The notes beneath the pieces were generated by a model that was not told where the DNA came from, did not search any database, and saw only the letters and a list, made by a program, of their open reading frames with translations. The position numbers and the translations under genes are program-made. Of a stretch of DNA of 64,000 bases, positions 1-10,816 are shown piece by piece. Position 1 is the first letter of the stretch; each line of letters opens with the position of its first letter. This stretch comes from Fallopia convolvulus (Eukaryota; Streptophyta; Magnoliopsida; Caryophyllales; Polygonaceae): assembly GCA_964016875.1 (NCBI GenBank), contig OZ024729.1:26432494-26496493 (forward strand). The letters are read 5' to 3'.

Positions 1-236
1 ACGGTATCTTTTCAAATATTTGAAGATTTTTTTGCCAAATGAAATTTGCCCTTGTAGTTGCATTGAATAAAAGATCTTGGGAAGATCTAGTTTCCATCAC
101 ATCAACTCAGTACAAGCTTAAAAACGGAGACAATTTTCACCAAAAAGGTACGCTCTCTCTCCTGTAATTATTCTCGATCTCTTGCTCTTCTTCATCTCTC
201 TGAAACCCTTTACCAAAAAGCTTGAACCTTTCTTCA

Positions 237-2198
237 ATGGCGTCACACCAAAACCCTAATCCCTCATCCCCCATTCGCGGCACTGAATCCCCGCGAACCC
301 TAGCCCTCAAGCTTGGGAAAGTAGTTGATCCTCAAACCCTGGATCTGCTTTTAGCAACCATTCAAATTGCCAACAAGCCCGCTTCACCATTGATGCTTGA
401 AGGTCCCCAATCCACAAAAAACCAAGAACCAGGCCAATCATCTTCAAATCCCAATGAATCTCTCCCAATCCCTCAAGAAATCCCTCCCATTCAAACCTCA
501 ACAGAAAATCTCGCCCCATCTCCACAAATCTCTCTACCCAATTCTCCAAAACCCGCAGAGAATGAGCAAGAGAAAACCGAGTCTTTGCTCGGAGTTGAGA
601 GTTCCAAATCTCAAAACATGCAAGGGGAATTTGATTCTGTTCAGGAGGTAGTGAAATCAATCGAGGCTATGGAGTCTCAGGAAAGAGAATCAGAACCAGT
701 CGTCGTGGAGAAGACAACTACTGTACACTTGGCGGGAAAAGACGCTCATGTCGATAACCCTGAACAGGTTGTTGACCCAAGTAAGGTGCTTGACCCCGTT
801 GACAATCCAGATTCACCTCTCTTGCCATTAAACATTGAAGGTCAAGATGATTCTGAACAAGGTACTCCCAGTGATCCTAAGCTTTCTCTTCTGAAATCTG
901 TTGCATCTTCTTCTAGGCATAAATCCAACGAAGAGATTACTAGGCAACTATTTGAATCTGAAAAATCCGATGAGGATGATGTTGTGGTAACCAAGGAGTC
1001 AAGGAAACCAAAAACTAGGGGATCTAGTGCTAAGGTTATGGGAAAAAGAGGTAGGGAATCGACTCCCACTCCTGGAGAATCTGAGGGTGGTGACTCTGTT
1101 TTGTCTAAGAAAACAATAAGGTCTAAAAAGAGCAAGAAGGTGCCCACTCGGTCAAGTGGACGACTTGCCGCGAGTGGAAAACCTAAAAAGGGCAATGGAG
1201 AAATCAAAGGCGAGGGAAGTAACATGGCTGGACGTGACTTTGTCAAAGAACTCATCATGGACGATAAGTTCATCGAGTCAACTGGTTTACAAGGTGTCTT
1301 TGAGTTGTTCTCAGTTCAAGGATGGAATCTTCTGTTTCATGATGAGGAGAGTTTCAATCCAGGGTTAGTGAAAGAGTTCTATAGGTCGTTGACTGTAGAA
1401 GACAAAGAGAAGATGACCATGGGTCACTATGAGCTTAATGGTGAGAAGTTCACCTTGTCGAGTATGGAGTTAGCTACTCTTCTGAAAGTGTCGTACAAAG
1501 GTTTTGCTGAGTATTATAGAGGTGCATGGCCTGATGAAGTAGACTCGGCTGCTTTCCTGAAAGAGGTTACATAGGTTGACGACGTTGAAAGTGGCCCCTT
1601 TGCCACTAATTCGATGACTGCTGAGAGGAAAGTCCTCTTCACCTGGGTAATTAGTAACTTAATTCCTAGGGAACAAAAGAGGAGTACGGCTATGATCCAA
1701 GACATTCTTGTCATGGATAAGATTCTTCAAAAGGAACCTATTAATCTTGCTCGATTGGTTCTTCTACACATGGAATCTGTGAAGGATAGTCCCACACATG
1801 CTCTCCCATACTGTTCTGTTGTCAAGAAGGTGCTCCTATATCATGAGGTTTATGAGGCTGAGAAAGAAGTATAACACGTCTGTCACCTGAACTCTGACAT
1901 CGTTCACAAAATGGGCTATAAACTAGTGAATGATCAATGGGTGTCAAGGGATGCAGGCAAGGATGTTGTTTCTGATGCTGAGATGGAAGATGTTGAGTTG
2001 GGCATCAATGCTGAAATAAGGGAAGGTTCTCAACCTGGTTCAATCATGAAGCTGTTATTTGATCTCCAACGCCAGAACCAGGATTTGCTTGAGAAGGTTG
2101 GGCAACTCCTATCAGGTCAAAATGTGCTTAAAGCTGACGTTCGTGACTTATTTGTTGCACTTGATGACCTGACTAAGTCCGTGACTTATCTTGAGTAG
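237..2198 (+). pseudogene. Retrotransposon 3' accessory ORF (plant transposon protein-like), broken by two stops
   Basis: One reading frame runs from the ATG at 237 to the stop at 2196-2198, interrupted by in-frame stops at 1572-1574 (TAG) and 1872-1874 (TAA), so about 650 codons in all. The N-terminal third is Pro/Ser/Glu-rich and disordered. A basic patch with RSKKSKK around 1120-1200 could be a nuclear-targeting or nucleic-acid-binding stretch. The globular part (about 1230-1870, containing GWNLLF, KEFYRSL and TLLKVSY) resembles the plant domain often annotated as 'putative plant transposon protein'. The C-terminus (2041-2190) is a predicted coiled coil. The role is unknown; in SIRE-like elements this position holds the env-like ORF. 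An ATG start at 237 is preferred over the upstream TTG at 222. Not functional as read. Confidence 0.65.
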
Positions 2199-2599
2199 CC
2201 GACATCCAGTTCCCTTTATTTTTCCTAGCACATCTACTATCACAAAAACTTCTCTTCGGTTTCATTCATGTGTTTTTGCTTTCTCTCTGGCATGTTTAAG
2301 ACTATTTTGTTTTTGTTGTTATGGATTCTGTGTGTACGTTGGATAATTTTCTATTTAGCCTTGTTTGATTATCTCTTTTTGCATGATTATTTTGATTGAT
2401 CTTTTTGATGATGCCAAAAGGGGGGAAAGGCTGGGGGTAGATAGAATAATGGGAATATTTATGCTCAATTACATGTGGGTTATCCAACTTAGGGGGAACT
2501 TTTGGCAAACTTAGTGTTATTGCATATCTTGTTCGATATTTGGTCTTGCCATGTTTATACATGATAAAAGGAGTTTGTCACCATCAAAAAGGGGGAATT

Positions 2600-3358
2600 T
2601 GTTAGAAAAGTTGGAGGCTTTGATTTTGATGGTTCCAAACGTCTACCACGTGAACGACCTCGGGTCTTTAAACAGAGTCGCCAACGTCAGTCTGGTCGTC
2701 GACGTGTGTTGAAGGCAAATCTCGGAGATCTTGAAGACGCGTGAGATCTTGATAGTTTGGATAGAATATTGTTGTTTTAGGAAAGATCTCATGCATATTA
2801 TATTGTTAGCCGATTATTGTCTTTGCCCTAAGTCATTTTTATTGTAATCCTTTTATATGCTTAGGATGATTTTGTTAAGATAATAGAAATAATATCTTGC
2901 CATAACCGAATTGGAAGATATTATTCTCTCTTATCTAACCTAGTTTGTGTGTATATAATCTAAGGTTTTAGGTTAGATAGAGCACGAACTCATACTCTAA
3001 TTTGTGCTAAGAAAGAAACGAGAGTTCGAGAGAAAGACGTAGGTTTTTGTTAGATTGAGTGCGGGTTGTAGTTACTCGGTTCACAACGAGTTCTAGAGTG
3101 CTTGGGAAGTAGATCTAGATCCAGGGTGTTCTTGTAAACAATCCAAAAGATCAATAAAGCAAGCTACGACTTTTAATCCTTCCAAGCGAGAACTTGGAAG
3201 GGAGTGGTTTTCACACTTGGTTGATAGAGTTCATCAATCAAGTGTTTCCACTTACAAAAACACTGTGTTCAAGTAAGCCTTTCTTGTAGTTTATTTCCGC
3301 TGCATTTACTTAAGAGGTTGACGACTTAGTTGAGGTCGACAACCTAGACGTACTAACA
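2600..3358 (+). repeat. LTR of the left-edge copia element
   Basis: This 759-bp LTR begins TGTTAG and ends CTAACA (perfect 6-bp terminal inverted repeat) directly after a polypurine tract (AAAAAGGGGGAATT). A TATATAA box at 2952-2958 is a plausible promoter. The sequence after the LTR is LINE-derived. The 5' LTR is not in the window, so divergence and TSD cannot be tested. Confidence 0.8.
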
Positions 3359-4110
3359 ATCCTACAGTTTTACTAACACAGATCTTCGATCCTACAGTTG
3401 TCATGCAGCAAAATATACATGGAAGATGGTGCCACTGTTGGGGGAGATTCAGAACACCAACCCTTGTTGAAGGCTATTTTCGAGATAGCTTTAAAGAGAT
3501 TTGATAAAGATATGGTTTCTCTTTGGACAATAGTTCTGTGGGGTATATGACGATCTTGCAATTCAAAGGATTTTTTAAGGAATCTGTGTTGATTCAAAGC
3601 AGTTGGTTGAGGAGGCTACGAATCTCTGCTTGGAATACAAAGAGATATCTAAGCCTTCTATCACAATTGTTTCTCCAATCCTTGGAATAGCAAAGTGGAC
3701 CAAACCGAAGGAAGGCTTACTGAAGTGTAACTCTGATACATCGGTTAGAATTTTTGGGATCTGCAGGATCGGTTTTGTGCTAGGGATGATATAGGAGTGG
3801 TTTGTGCTTTCGGTGCTAAATAGATACAAGTCACTGGTATTGTTGAGTTGGCGGAAGCGGAAGATTTGTTAAGATACCTTTAGAGCTCACTCATGTTCTC
3901 TTTGAATCTGATTGTCTTCCCTTAATTATGAAACTAAAGAATTCTACACCTTGGAGGGGCCAGCTTGGCGTGATCTTAGCTTATATTCGTGACTTAGTGA
4001 GATGTTTCGTGGTGTGTGATTGGGTTCATATTAGACGAAGTGCAAATAAAGTAACAAACTTCCTTGCTACCTCTAGTTTAGATGTTATTTTTGTTCTTCT
4101 TTTCCGCCTA
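3359..4110 (+). mobile_element. LINE relic A: 3' end with RNase H domain
   Basis: Disabled coding fragments in more than one frame. The segment from 3603 carries the start of an RNase H-like domain (KWTKPKEGLLKCNSD, the usual W-P-K-N-D motif). A shifted frame from 3928 carries its end (WVHIRRSANKVTNFLA, the usual H-x-R-x-x-N-x-x-A/D motif). This is the C-terminal RNase H of a plant L1-type LINE. Frameshifts and stops show it is dead. Bases 3359-3590 are probably the degraded region between the zinc-binding domain and RNase H of the same LINE. Confidence 0.6.
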
Positions 4111-4140
4111 GGTTTGTACCTTTATGTTTGGATGATCTTT

Positions 4141-6730
4141 CTAATTAATGTGTGGTTTTGTTTGGGCTCAAAAAAAAATCTAAATTACTCCTTCTATGGA
4201 AAAATATCTTGGGATTCATATTCTAAAAGGTCGGGTTCAAAATTCTATGTTCTCAGATTCAATTATCAAATTAAAGAAGCAACTCTCTCAATGGAAAGCT
4301 AATTTGATTTCTCAAGCGGGTCGTACTGTTTTGATCCGGTCAAATCTTTTGGGTTAGGTTAATTATCTTATGCAAAGTTTATTCTTTCCTAAAAGTGCTT
4401 GTGAACAAATTAACAAAACCAATAAATGCTTTTTTGGAATAAATTTACTCCAAATCATCATCTGTTAATTAGTTGGGATAAGTCTTGTTCCCCAGAAGAA
4501 AGCGGGGGAGTAGGACTTCATATAGTTGAAAATGCCAATATATCCCTTCAAATGAAACTTCTCTGAAAAATCATGATTGAACCTCATAACTATTGGGTTC
4601 GTATTGTTATAAAGAAATATTTAGGTTCTCTTTCGCTATTGCAATGCCAGAAGAAAAATTGGCCATGGCAATTTGGATGACTAATGGATATTAGGGATCG
4701 ATTCTCCAAAGGCTTGAGATGGATTGTTGGGAACGGTACTTCTATTAACTTTTGGACAGATAGTTGGATTGAAAACTATGATTTACTACCCTTTTTGATA
4801 ATGATAATACTAATTTAAAAGTTTCATCTTTAATAACAACTCATAAAACGTGGGATCTCCATGCTTTGACGCTTTTGGTTCCTTCTTATCTTGTGGAAAT
4901 TATTTCTTCCATTCGAATCCCTTATTCGAATTTTGATGATCATCTCATTTGGATCCCAACTCCCGATGGAGATTTTTCTGTCAATTTTGCTTCATCTTTG
5001 ATTAATTCCAATTGTTCAAATCTTTCTTTTGGCTTCTCTTGGATTTGGAAAACTAAGCTCCCTCTGAAAATACAAAATTTTCTTTGAAATGCGTGTGTAG
5101 ATTGCCTTCCAACCACTAATCGCTTAAATAGGTATTATAATTGTGGTCCAAGTTATTGTTCCCTTTTTTTAGATTGAAAATGAGAATTTGAATCATCTCT
5201 TTTTTTCATTGCAAATTTACAAATCAATATACTATAACTAAAGTCGAATCTCTCTATCCTATGTGTAGTCATATTAACTATGCCACATAGGCGTTTTAAT
5301 TTTTCCATTTACCTATTTGCCCTTATTGTTTTTTAGTATTTACAATCCTTATATATTATAATAATCTTCCTTATATTACTTATAAAAATATTATATTGAC
5401 TATATTTGGAAGACATAGATTACTCCTTTACTTTATTAAAAGATTACATATATACTTGGAAGATATATGATCCATATTTATTAAAATATTATAATTGGTT
5501 AAAATTTAATTGAGAAGATTTTAATTAGTTGAACTCCACATATATAATTAATTTATAAATCTAATCTTTTTATCTATCTCTTTCATAATTATTTAAACTA
5601 TCATCTTTTGCATGTTAATTTAATTCATAATATTAATAAAATATTTATTATTTTAACTGATATATGACAACTTTTATAATTTTTTATTTTACATATTTAT
5701 TCAAAATTTTCTATATTTAGTGTAAATATGATTATTTCTCAAGAATGATTGATATATTTAAAAACTTTTTATTATTAATATTTTGTTTAAGCAAAACCTG
5801 TACAAGGTACGGGAATACATACTAGTATGATTATTAAACTTGAAGCAAAATTAAATTTTGCTTTCTAGATAGAATCTTCAAGTGGTTTTAATGATAAGTT
5901 AATTACCACTCTAAACTTAAATCATAATAGCAATATTCTATATTTTCTTTGGTGGTATATTTGGGGACATCGAAATTCTACAATTTCAATACTACAAGAA
6001 TTAATTTGAATTTACTTCCTTGTGATTTGGCAATGAATCAACACAAGCAACGTACTTCTCCAAACTCTATTAATAATAAGCCTCAAAAAGTTCGTGCGAA
6101 ACAAAAAAAAAATCATAGAATTTGGATTAAGCCTCTAGTGGATTGGTTAAAACTTAATTTCGATGCCTCAAAACAGTCCAATTTCGTAACTTATGCTAGT
6201 TTTTTAATTCGTGATCATAAAAGTACTATTCTACATTGTGACCGAAAACAATTGTTGTTTCAAAAGCTGAAGCTTTCTCCCTCTTAGAAGGAGTGAAGCA
6301 CTCTGCTATTGTGAATATTTCAAAGTTAATTATTGCATGTGATAACCTTGTGGTTATTAATTCTTTAAAAAGGCTCTGGAAGATTCCTTGGGAAATTGAA
6401 TTAATCCTTACAGACATTCGAGTTTTTAGTTCACATATTTCTCATGTGGTTTTTTTCCATTGTTTCAGAGAGTGTAATTAGGTGACAGATTTCTTGGCCA
6501 AAAAGCATTGTAATCTTTCCCACCTTAGGTTTGCTATCGCTAGTATTAGTCTAGGCTTTGTATACGGCCCCTTTTCCGTAATTCAACTTAGACAGTTATT
6601 TAGTCAGTTTTCACTTTTATTTGATTTCTTTAAGATCATCCGTTATAATAATTTAGGTGGCTTCTGTAATAATAATTTAGGTGGCTTTCTAATATTCATG
6701 AGATCTAATATTGATCTTGTAGTGAGCTAA
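4141..6730 (+). mobile_element. LINE relic B: RT C-terminus, zf-RVT domain and RNase H, split by a Helitron
   Basis: Conceptual reading shows the region after the RT palm (KYLGI... QWKANLISQAGRTVLI, about 4205-4340), the following conserved block to about 4800, the zf-RVT-like domain (IWIPTPDGDFSV... WKTKLPLKIQNFL, 4946-5087) and, after the Helitron, an RNase H domain (about 6120-6520, WLKLNFDAS ... FRECN). At least five stops or frameshifts. A short tandem duplication (TAATAATTTAGGTGGCTT-like) lies at 6643-6685. This relic and relic A both contain RNase H domains, so they come from two separate insertions. Confidence 0.7.
5224..5825 (+). mobile_element. Non-autonomous Helitron inside LINE relic B
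   Basis: The element begins TC (5' TCAATATACTATAACTAAAG) after a host A. It ends CTAG before a host T at 5826, preceded by a 7-bp hairpin (CCTGTAC-AAG-GTACGGG, one G-T pair) about 11 bases from the end. These are canonical Helitron termini (5'-TC, 3' hairpin, CTRR, A|T target). It is 602 bp, very AT-rich, with no ORF. It sits in the LINE just after the zf-RVT region (HLFFHCKFT). Confidence 0.75.
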
Positions 6731-7059
6731 TAGCTCGATCATTCATATAAAACAAATTGTGATACGGAAATAGTCGACATAGATTAGGTGAATGTTGTTG
6801 TCAAAATGCTTGTTGGTGGATTTTGTCGTATGACATGCAATTGCCAATTGAGAACAATGGGAAATGGGAATTGGGAATAGATCGACAAATGTAGGTTTTT
6901 AATTTGCACTACTTCAGAAGTTAGTTGGCACTTAAAACTAAGTGGGGTTAAATGATTATATCAGTGAAGCATTTATCATCTTAATTAATCATTAATTACA
7001 AGCTAGCTTAATAATTGATATTTTTTTAATTTTTTTCACACTTATTTAGACAAGATTAA
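6731..7059. other. Intergenic, no gene seen
   Basis: AT-rich sequence between LINE relic B and the first MULE. It may be the 3' tail of the LINE; no coding or structural signal was found. Confidence 0.5.
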
Positions 7060-7068
7060 AAAAATAAT

Positions 7069-8332
7069 GGAAAATTCCTTTTGGTACCCTTGTATTTTGG
7101 TGTTTTTCTTTTGGTGTCCTAAAAAAAAAATTATTCCTTTTGGTAACCCTATACTTTTAATTATGTTTTTAATGTACCCAAAACTTGCCTTCCGTTAAAT
7201 TTTTGTAACTTTCCATCCATTTTTTCCATTTTTGTTATAAAAAAGAAAAAGAAAAAATGTTATAAAGTAAAATCATAACCACAATCTAAACCACGAACAC
7301 CCAAATTCGCCACCAATCTCCATCGCCGGCGGCGGAAGAGGACATCCAGCTGATCCATAGCAAAAGCGCAGAGGTTATTGTGAAGAACGAGATCCGAGAT
7401 AGCCCCATCCGTCCCATTCTGGCAACCAAATTCTTACTCTGAATCAGGCCGTCGGTAATTAATTGGGGGTGAAGGAGCTCAAATTTGCTCTGGAGCTTTT
7501 TTAAGGTCAATTTGTTTGTTTGTTGGAACTATGGTGCGATGTTATGGGATCCATGGCTCATCGTCGATTCGTCGCTAAGATCGTGCTTGTCCCAAGGACA
7601 AACTCGTCTGTTGCTGGGTCAAGGGTTGTGGAGTGTCCTCGTCGTCGTCGGTCTTAGTCGCCCGTCGCCGGCCCACGCTGCTCTTCCGTGCCATCGTCGG
7701 CCTGCTGCTGCTCTTACGCTCCTGTCCCGCCGCCACTGCAGTTCCACGCCATCGCCAACGCTCCAACAGGTTTGATTTTAGGGTTTTAATTTAGGAAAAG
7801 TGGGAAATTGGGGTCATTTTGTAAGTTTCATTGATGATTTATGTTTGAATTTGATGAAAAGTGTGATATTAGAGCTAATTTGCAAGAATTCCTAGAAATT
7901 CTCAGATTTTGATTTTGCTGTATGCTAGATTTTGTTGTATGCTACAGTAAAATAATAGAAGAAAACGATTATGGATTGTTTATTACATTAGGTTATCCTA
8001 ATTGAATTGTATACTCGTGATTTAACTTAAGTATTGTATTAGTTTATGTTATTGGCCATTAACATTTTAGAATGAATGATCCAGTTAGTATAGAGCTCGC
8101 AAATGACGGTTGGGGAGGAGAAGATGGTGGAATGGAATTTTTTATTATTTTTTAATAGTATTTAGCGGAAAAGTTAACATTCTTAGGAGTTATGGGCACG
8201 TGATGAACTATATATAAACTATAGGGTTACCAAAAGGAATAATTTTTTTTTAGGATACCAAAAGAAAAAATTTTGTTTTTAGGATACCAAAAGAAAAAGT
8301 AAAAAGCATAGGGGTACCAAAAAAAATTTTCC
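7069..8332. mobile_element. Non-autonomous MULE with GC-rich interior (possible Pack-MULE)
   Basis: Long terminal inverted repeats, roughly 170 bp: the left starts GGAAAATTCCTTTTGGTACC, and the right read backwards starts GGAAAATTTTTTTTGGTACC. Flanking 9-bp repeats AAAAATAAT (7060-7068) and AAGAATAAT (8333-8341) match at 8 of 9 positions, as expected for a Mutator-like element. The interior around 7300-7770 is much richer in G+C than the flanks and ends at a possible GT donor (CCAACAG|GTTTGATTTTAGGG), suggesting captured gene sequence. No transposase is present. I do not recognise the source gene. Confidence 0.8.
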
Positions 8333-8341
8333 AAGAATAAT

Positions 8342-9121
8342 TTACTTTCATACTCAATTTAATTAGTCATTTTCAACGTAGTTGTAATTTAATTCATTCA
8401 TATTCCATTTTGTATGAAGTCTATATACTATAGAGTAGTAAGAAATTAAGAATAGTTCCCTGGAAACTTGATCAAACTTGACTAAATGAATGAAAGTTGA
8501 TTTTAAAATGTTTATGTACTCTCTCCGTTTTATAATATTTGTCATTTTAACCTTGCTTTTTTTGTTACAAAATGTTTGTCATTTAATCTAATTTGTTCAA
8601 CTTTTTCATATATATCCTTATTTAATTCAAAGAAATGGGTGTATTAACCATGTGAAAACAACATATCTCCATACAACACCAATTAATATGGAGTAATCAC
8701 AAGAATAATTTAGTCCACTTTTTATATGGATTATTAGAAAGCTTGTTTTTAAAAAATTACATTAATTGTTAGTTATGTACTTAAAATGTGTTTAGATCTT
8801 ATTATTTAATGCATTAAATTTTGCATTTAGTGTAAAATAATGTATTAAATGAGACATTCAAATGAATCCTTGACTGAAAACATTGAAAACTTATCATGTG
8901 CATGGTATTATGGGATCTCCAACATATTTTTTTATAATTTTTTTTCCAAAATGGTGAAGCAAAAGCTATATTTTCCATTTGTTTACTCCAACTCGACAAA
9001 TTCCCCATAAATTAATATTAGGTTTGAAGCTTTTTACTTACATGTAACTATGTAAATAAAATCTTCAATAAATACAAAGAGTGCTACTATCACCTAAATA
9101 TGCAACAACTTAATAAACCAA
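8342..9121. other. AT-rich spacer with Stowaway-like fragment
   Basis: No gene seen. A stretch starting CTCTCTCCGTTTTATAATATTTG at about 8520 resembles the end of a Stowaway (Tc1/mariner) MITE, but a convincing opposite end was not found. Confidence 0.3.
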
Positions 9122-10626
9122 CTAATGTTATTCCCTACTTTGCACGGGTATAATTTAAAATAATTTTATAAGAATTATTTCGAACTTGTTCTTAAAGTTT
9201 ATTTTCTGAACAAATTTTCATGATTGAATCCTACAGAGTTTTTTCTTTATTAAAAATTACAAAGTGTTAATTTGTTAGTGGATGGTGGTTTTTGAGATAG
9301 TGGGAAAAGTGGGTAAGGTAAATGTGTTTTAGAAAAGGAGAAATAAAAAATTAAGAAAAATATATTTCAAATTGGCATAAATTTTACAAACACTTGATTT
9401 TTGCTTTAGTATTGTACTAGTGTAAGGGCTCGTACCTTTTACGGATGTTTTATTAAATATAAATTAATAAATAGTTAAAAAGTATAATTTTTTTATTATG
9501 GATTTATTTATTTTTCTTAGAAAAGTATAGAGTCAAAACTAATATTCATTAACGTTTATGGTTTAATTGAAAAAGTATAAAACATTTCAAGGAAAAATTG
9601 GTTTTGGAGAGTCATAGATGAATAGAATTGCACATTTTTTTACGTTAATCTTTATTAAATCTTTATATAAAATATTTTACTTATCCCTTATCTAATATTT
9701 TAGAACAAAAATTTTTATAATTAATTTTTTAGGAAAAGTTTATGTTTGTGGATGACCAATTTTAATGAAATAATTATATTATCATCGTAGATCACTAAAA
9801 GCTCTTTATTCTTCTAAAAAGTACAATTTTATTGTCATAAATATCCAAATTGTAATTGGATATTAAATAACAAAGAATTGTAAAATTGGAGAATTTCTTT
9901 TATTAATAAAAATTGTCAAATTCGAATCTTATGGAATATCACCAATAAAAAAAATACAATTAAATTTCAACAAATCATGGAAATATTCTAATATTAGTGA
10001 AATATATTTTTCCATGCAATTTTTATAATTCTAAACAATGACATATATTTAGATTTATGTCATTTTTTTTATAAAAATTAGATTTAAAAAAAAATATTTT
10101 ATCAAAATTTGATTTTAGGCGAAGTTTTTATAAATTTGTTTAATCATAATTCGTTTTTTAAAGGAATTTTGCATAAATAGATAATTTTAAATCTTTTAAA
10201 AGATAAAGTAAATTTCTATCTTTTTAAATAAAATTCAATTTTTAAAAGAAATTTTACATAAATAGATCATTGTCAATATTGTAAAAGATAATGTAAATTT
10301 CTATCTTATGTTTTTTTAATCAAAATTCTATTTTAATAAAATATTTTCCATAAATAGATAAAAGGCAAAGATAATTTAAATATTTATTTTATTGTCACTA
10401 ACACTAACCAATTTTTATATTTAATAAACTATTTTAATATTGAGTGATGTGAATATTTTTCAATATTTTAGGGGACATGTTATCTTCTAACAAATATTTT
10501 TTTGGATTTTAAAATGGTAGAAAAAATAAAATAAATTATTATAATAACAAAAGGGGTGATGTGGCGCAATATGGTGGCAAAATTTGCTACTGTTTTAGTA
10601 TATAGTAATAATATATAGATAATAGA
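9122..10626 (-). mobile_element. Helitron C (about 300 bp) interrupted by Helitron B
   Basis: On the minus strand the 5' terminus TC lies at 10626 (preceded by A). The body resumes after Helitron B with TACAATACTAAAGC (from 9416 leftward) and ends at TTAG before T (9122/9121). The end has a decayed GC-rich hairpin (CCCGTGCAAAGTAGGG). TTAG departs by one transition from the canonical CTRR. If Helitron B is removed, the 5' end reads TCTATTATACAATACTAAAGC, matching the other Helitron 5' ends in this window. Confidence 0.5.
9417..10619 (-). mobile_element. Helitron B nested in Helitron C
   Basis: Minus strand: begins TCTATATATTATTACTATA at 10619 after A, and ends CTAG at 9417 before T. A short hairpin (CGTA...TACG, 9435-9448) precedes the 3' end. 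It is 1203 bp, AT-rich, with no ORF. The 5' region shares the block ...CCACATCACCCCTTTT with the Helitron 5' end at 12520, so both belong to one family. Confidence 0.6.
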
Positions 10627-10816
10627 TAGTAGATAATTTCAAACAATGAAATATTTCTTAGAATTAGATAATTTTTTTCTTTTTCTTTTATAGTTATACT
10701 TTTTAACAATGACATATATATATATATGGAAGATTGTTAAATTTAAATATTATGAAATATTTCTTATAATCTTTTAGAAAATTACAAATGTGTAGAATTG
10801 GATATATTTTTTTATT

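Larger units (their letters stand above)
1..3358 (+). mobile_element. Copia (SIRE-like) LTR retrotransposon, 3' part, runs off the left edge
   Basis: The window opens inside an LTR retrotransposon. Seen: a long degraded ORF (237-2198), a noncoding stretch with two purine tracts (around 2411 and 2588-2595, each with the ATGATGCCAAAAGGGG or ATCAAAAAGGGGG character), then an LTR with TG...CA ends. An extra ORF after pol, together with this purine-tract style, is typical of SIRE/Maximus copia elements. That lineage call is inference, because gag, pol and the 5' LTR lie outside the window. Bases 1-236 look like the leader of the extra ORF and hold no ORF of their own. Confidence 0.7.

Noticed and set aside
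7485..7775. 96-codon frame in the first MULE
   Set aside because: Low-complexity Ser/Ala/Leu sequence from GC-rich DNA; the captured segment is more likely noncoding or in another frame.
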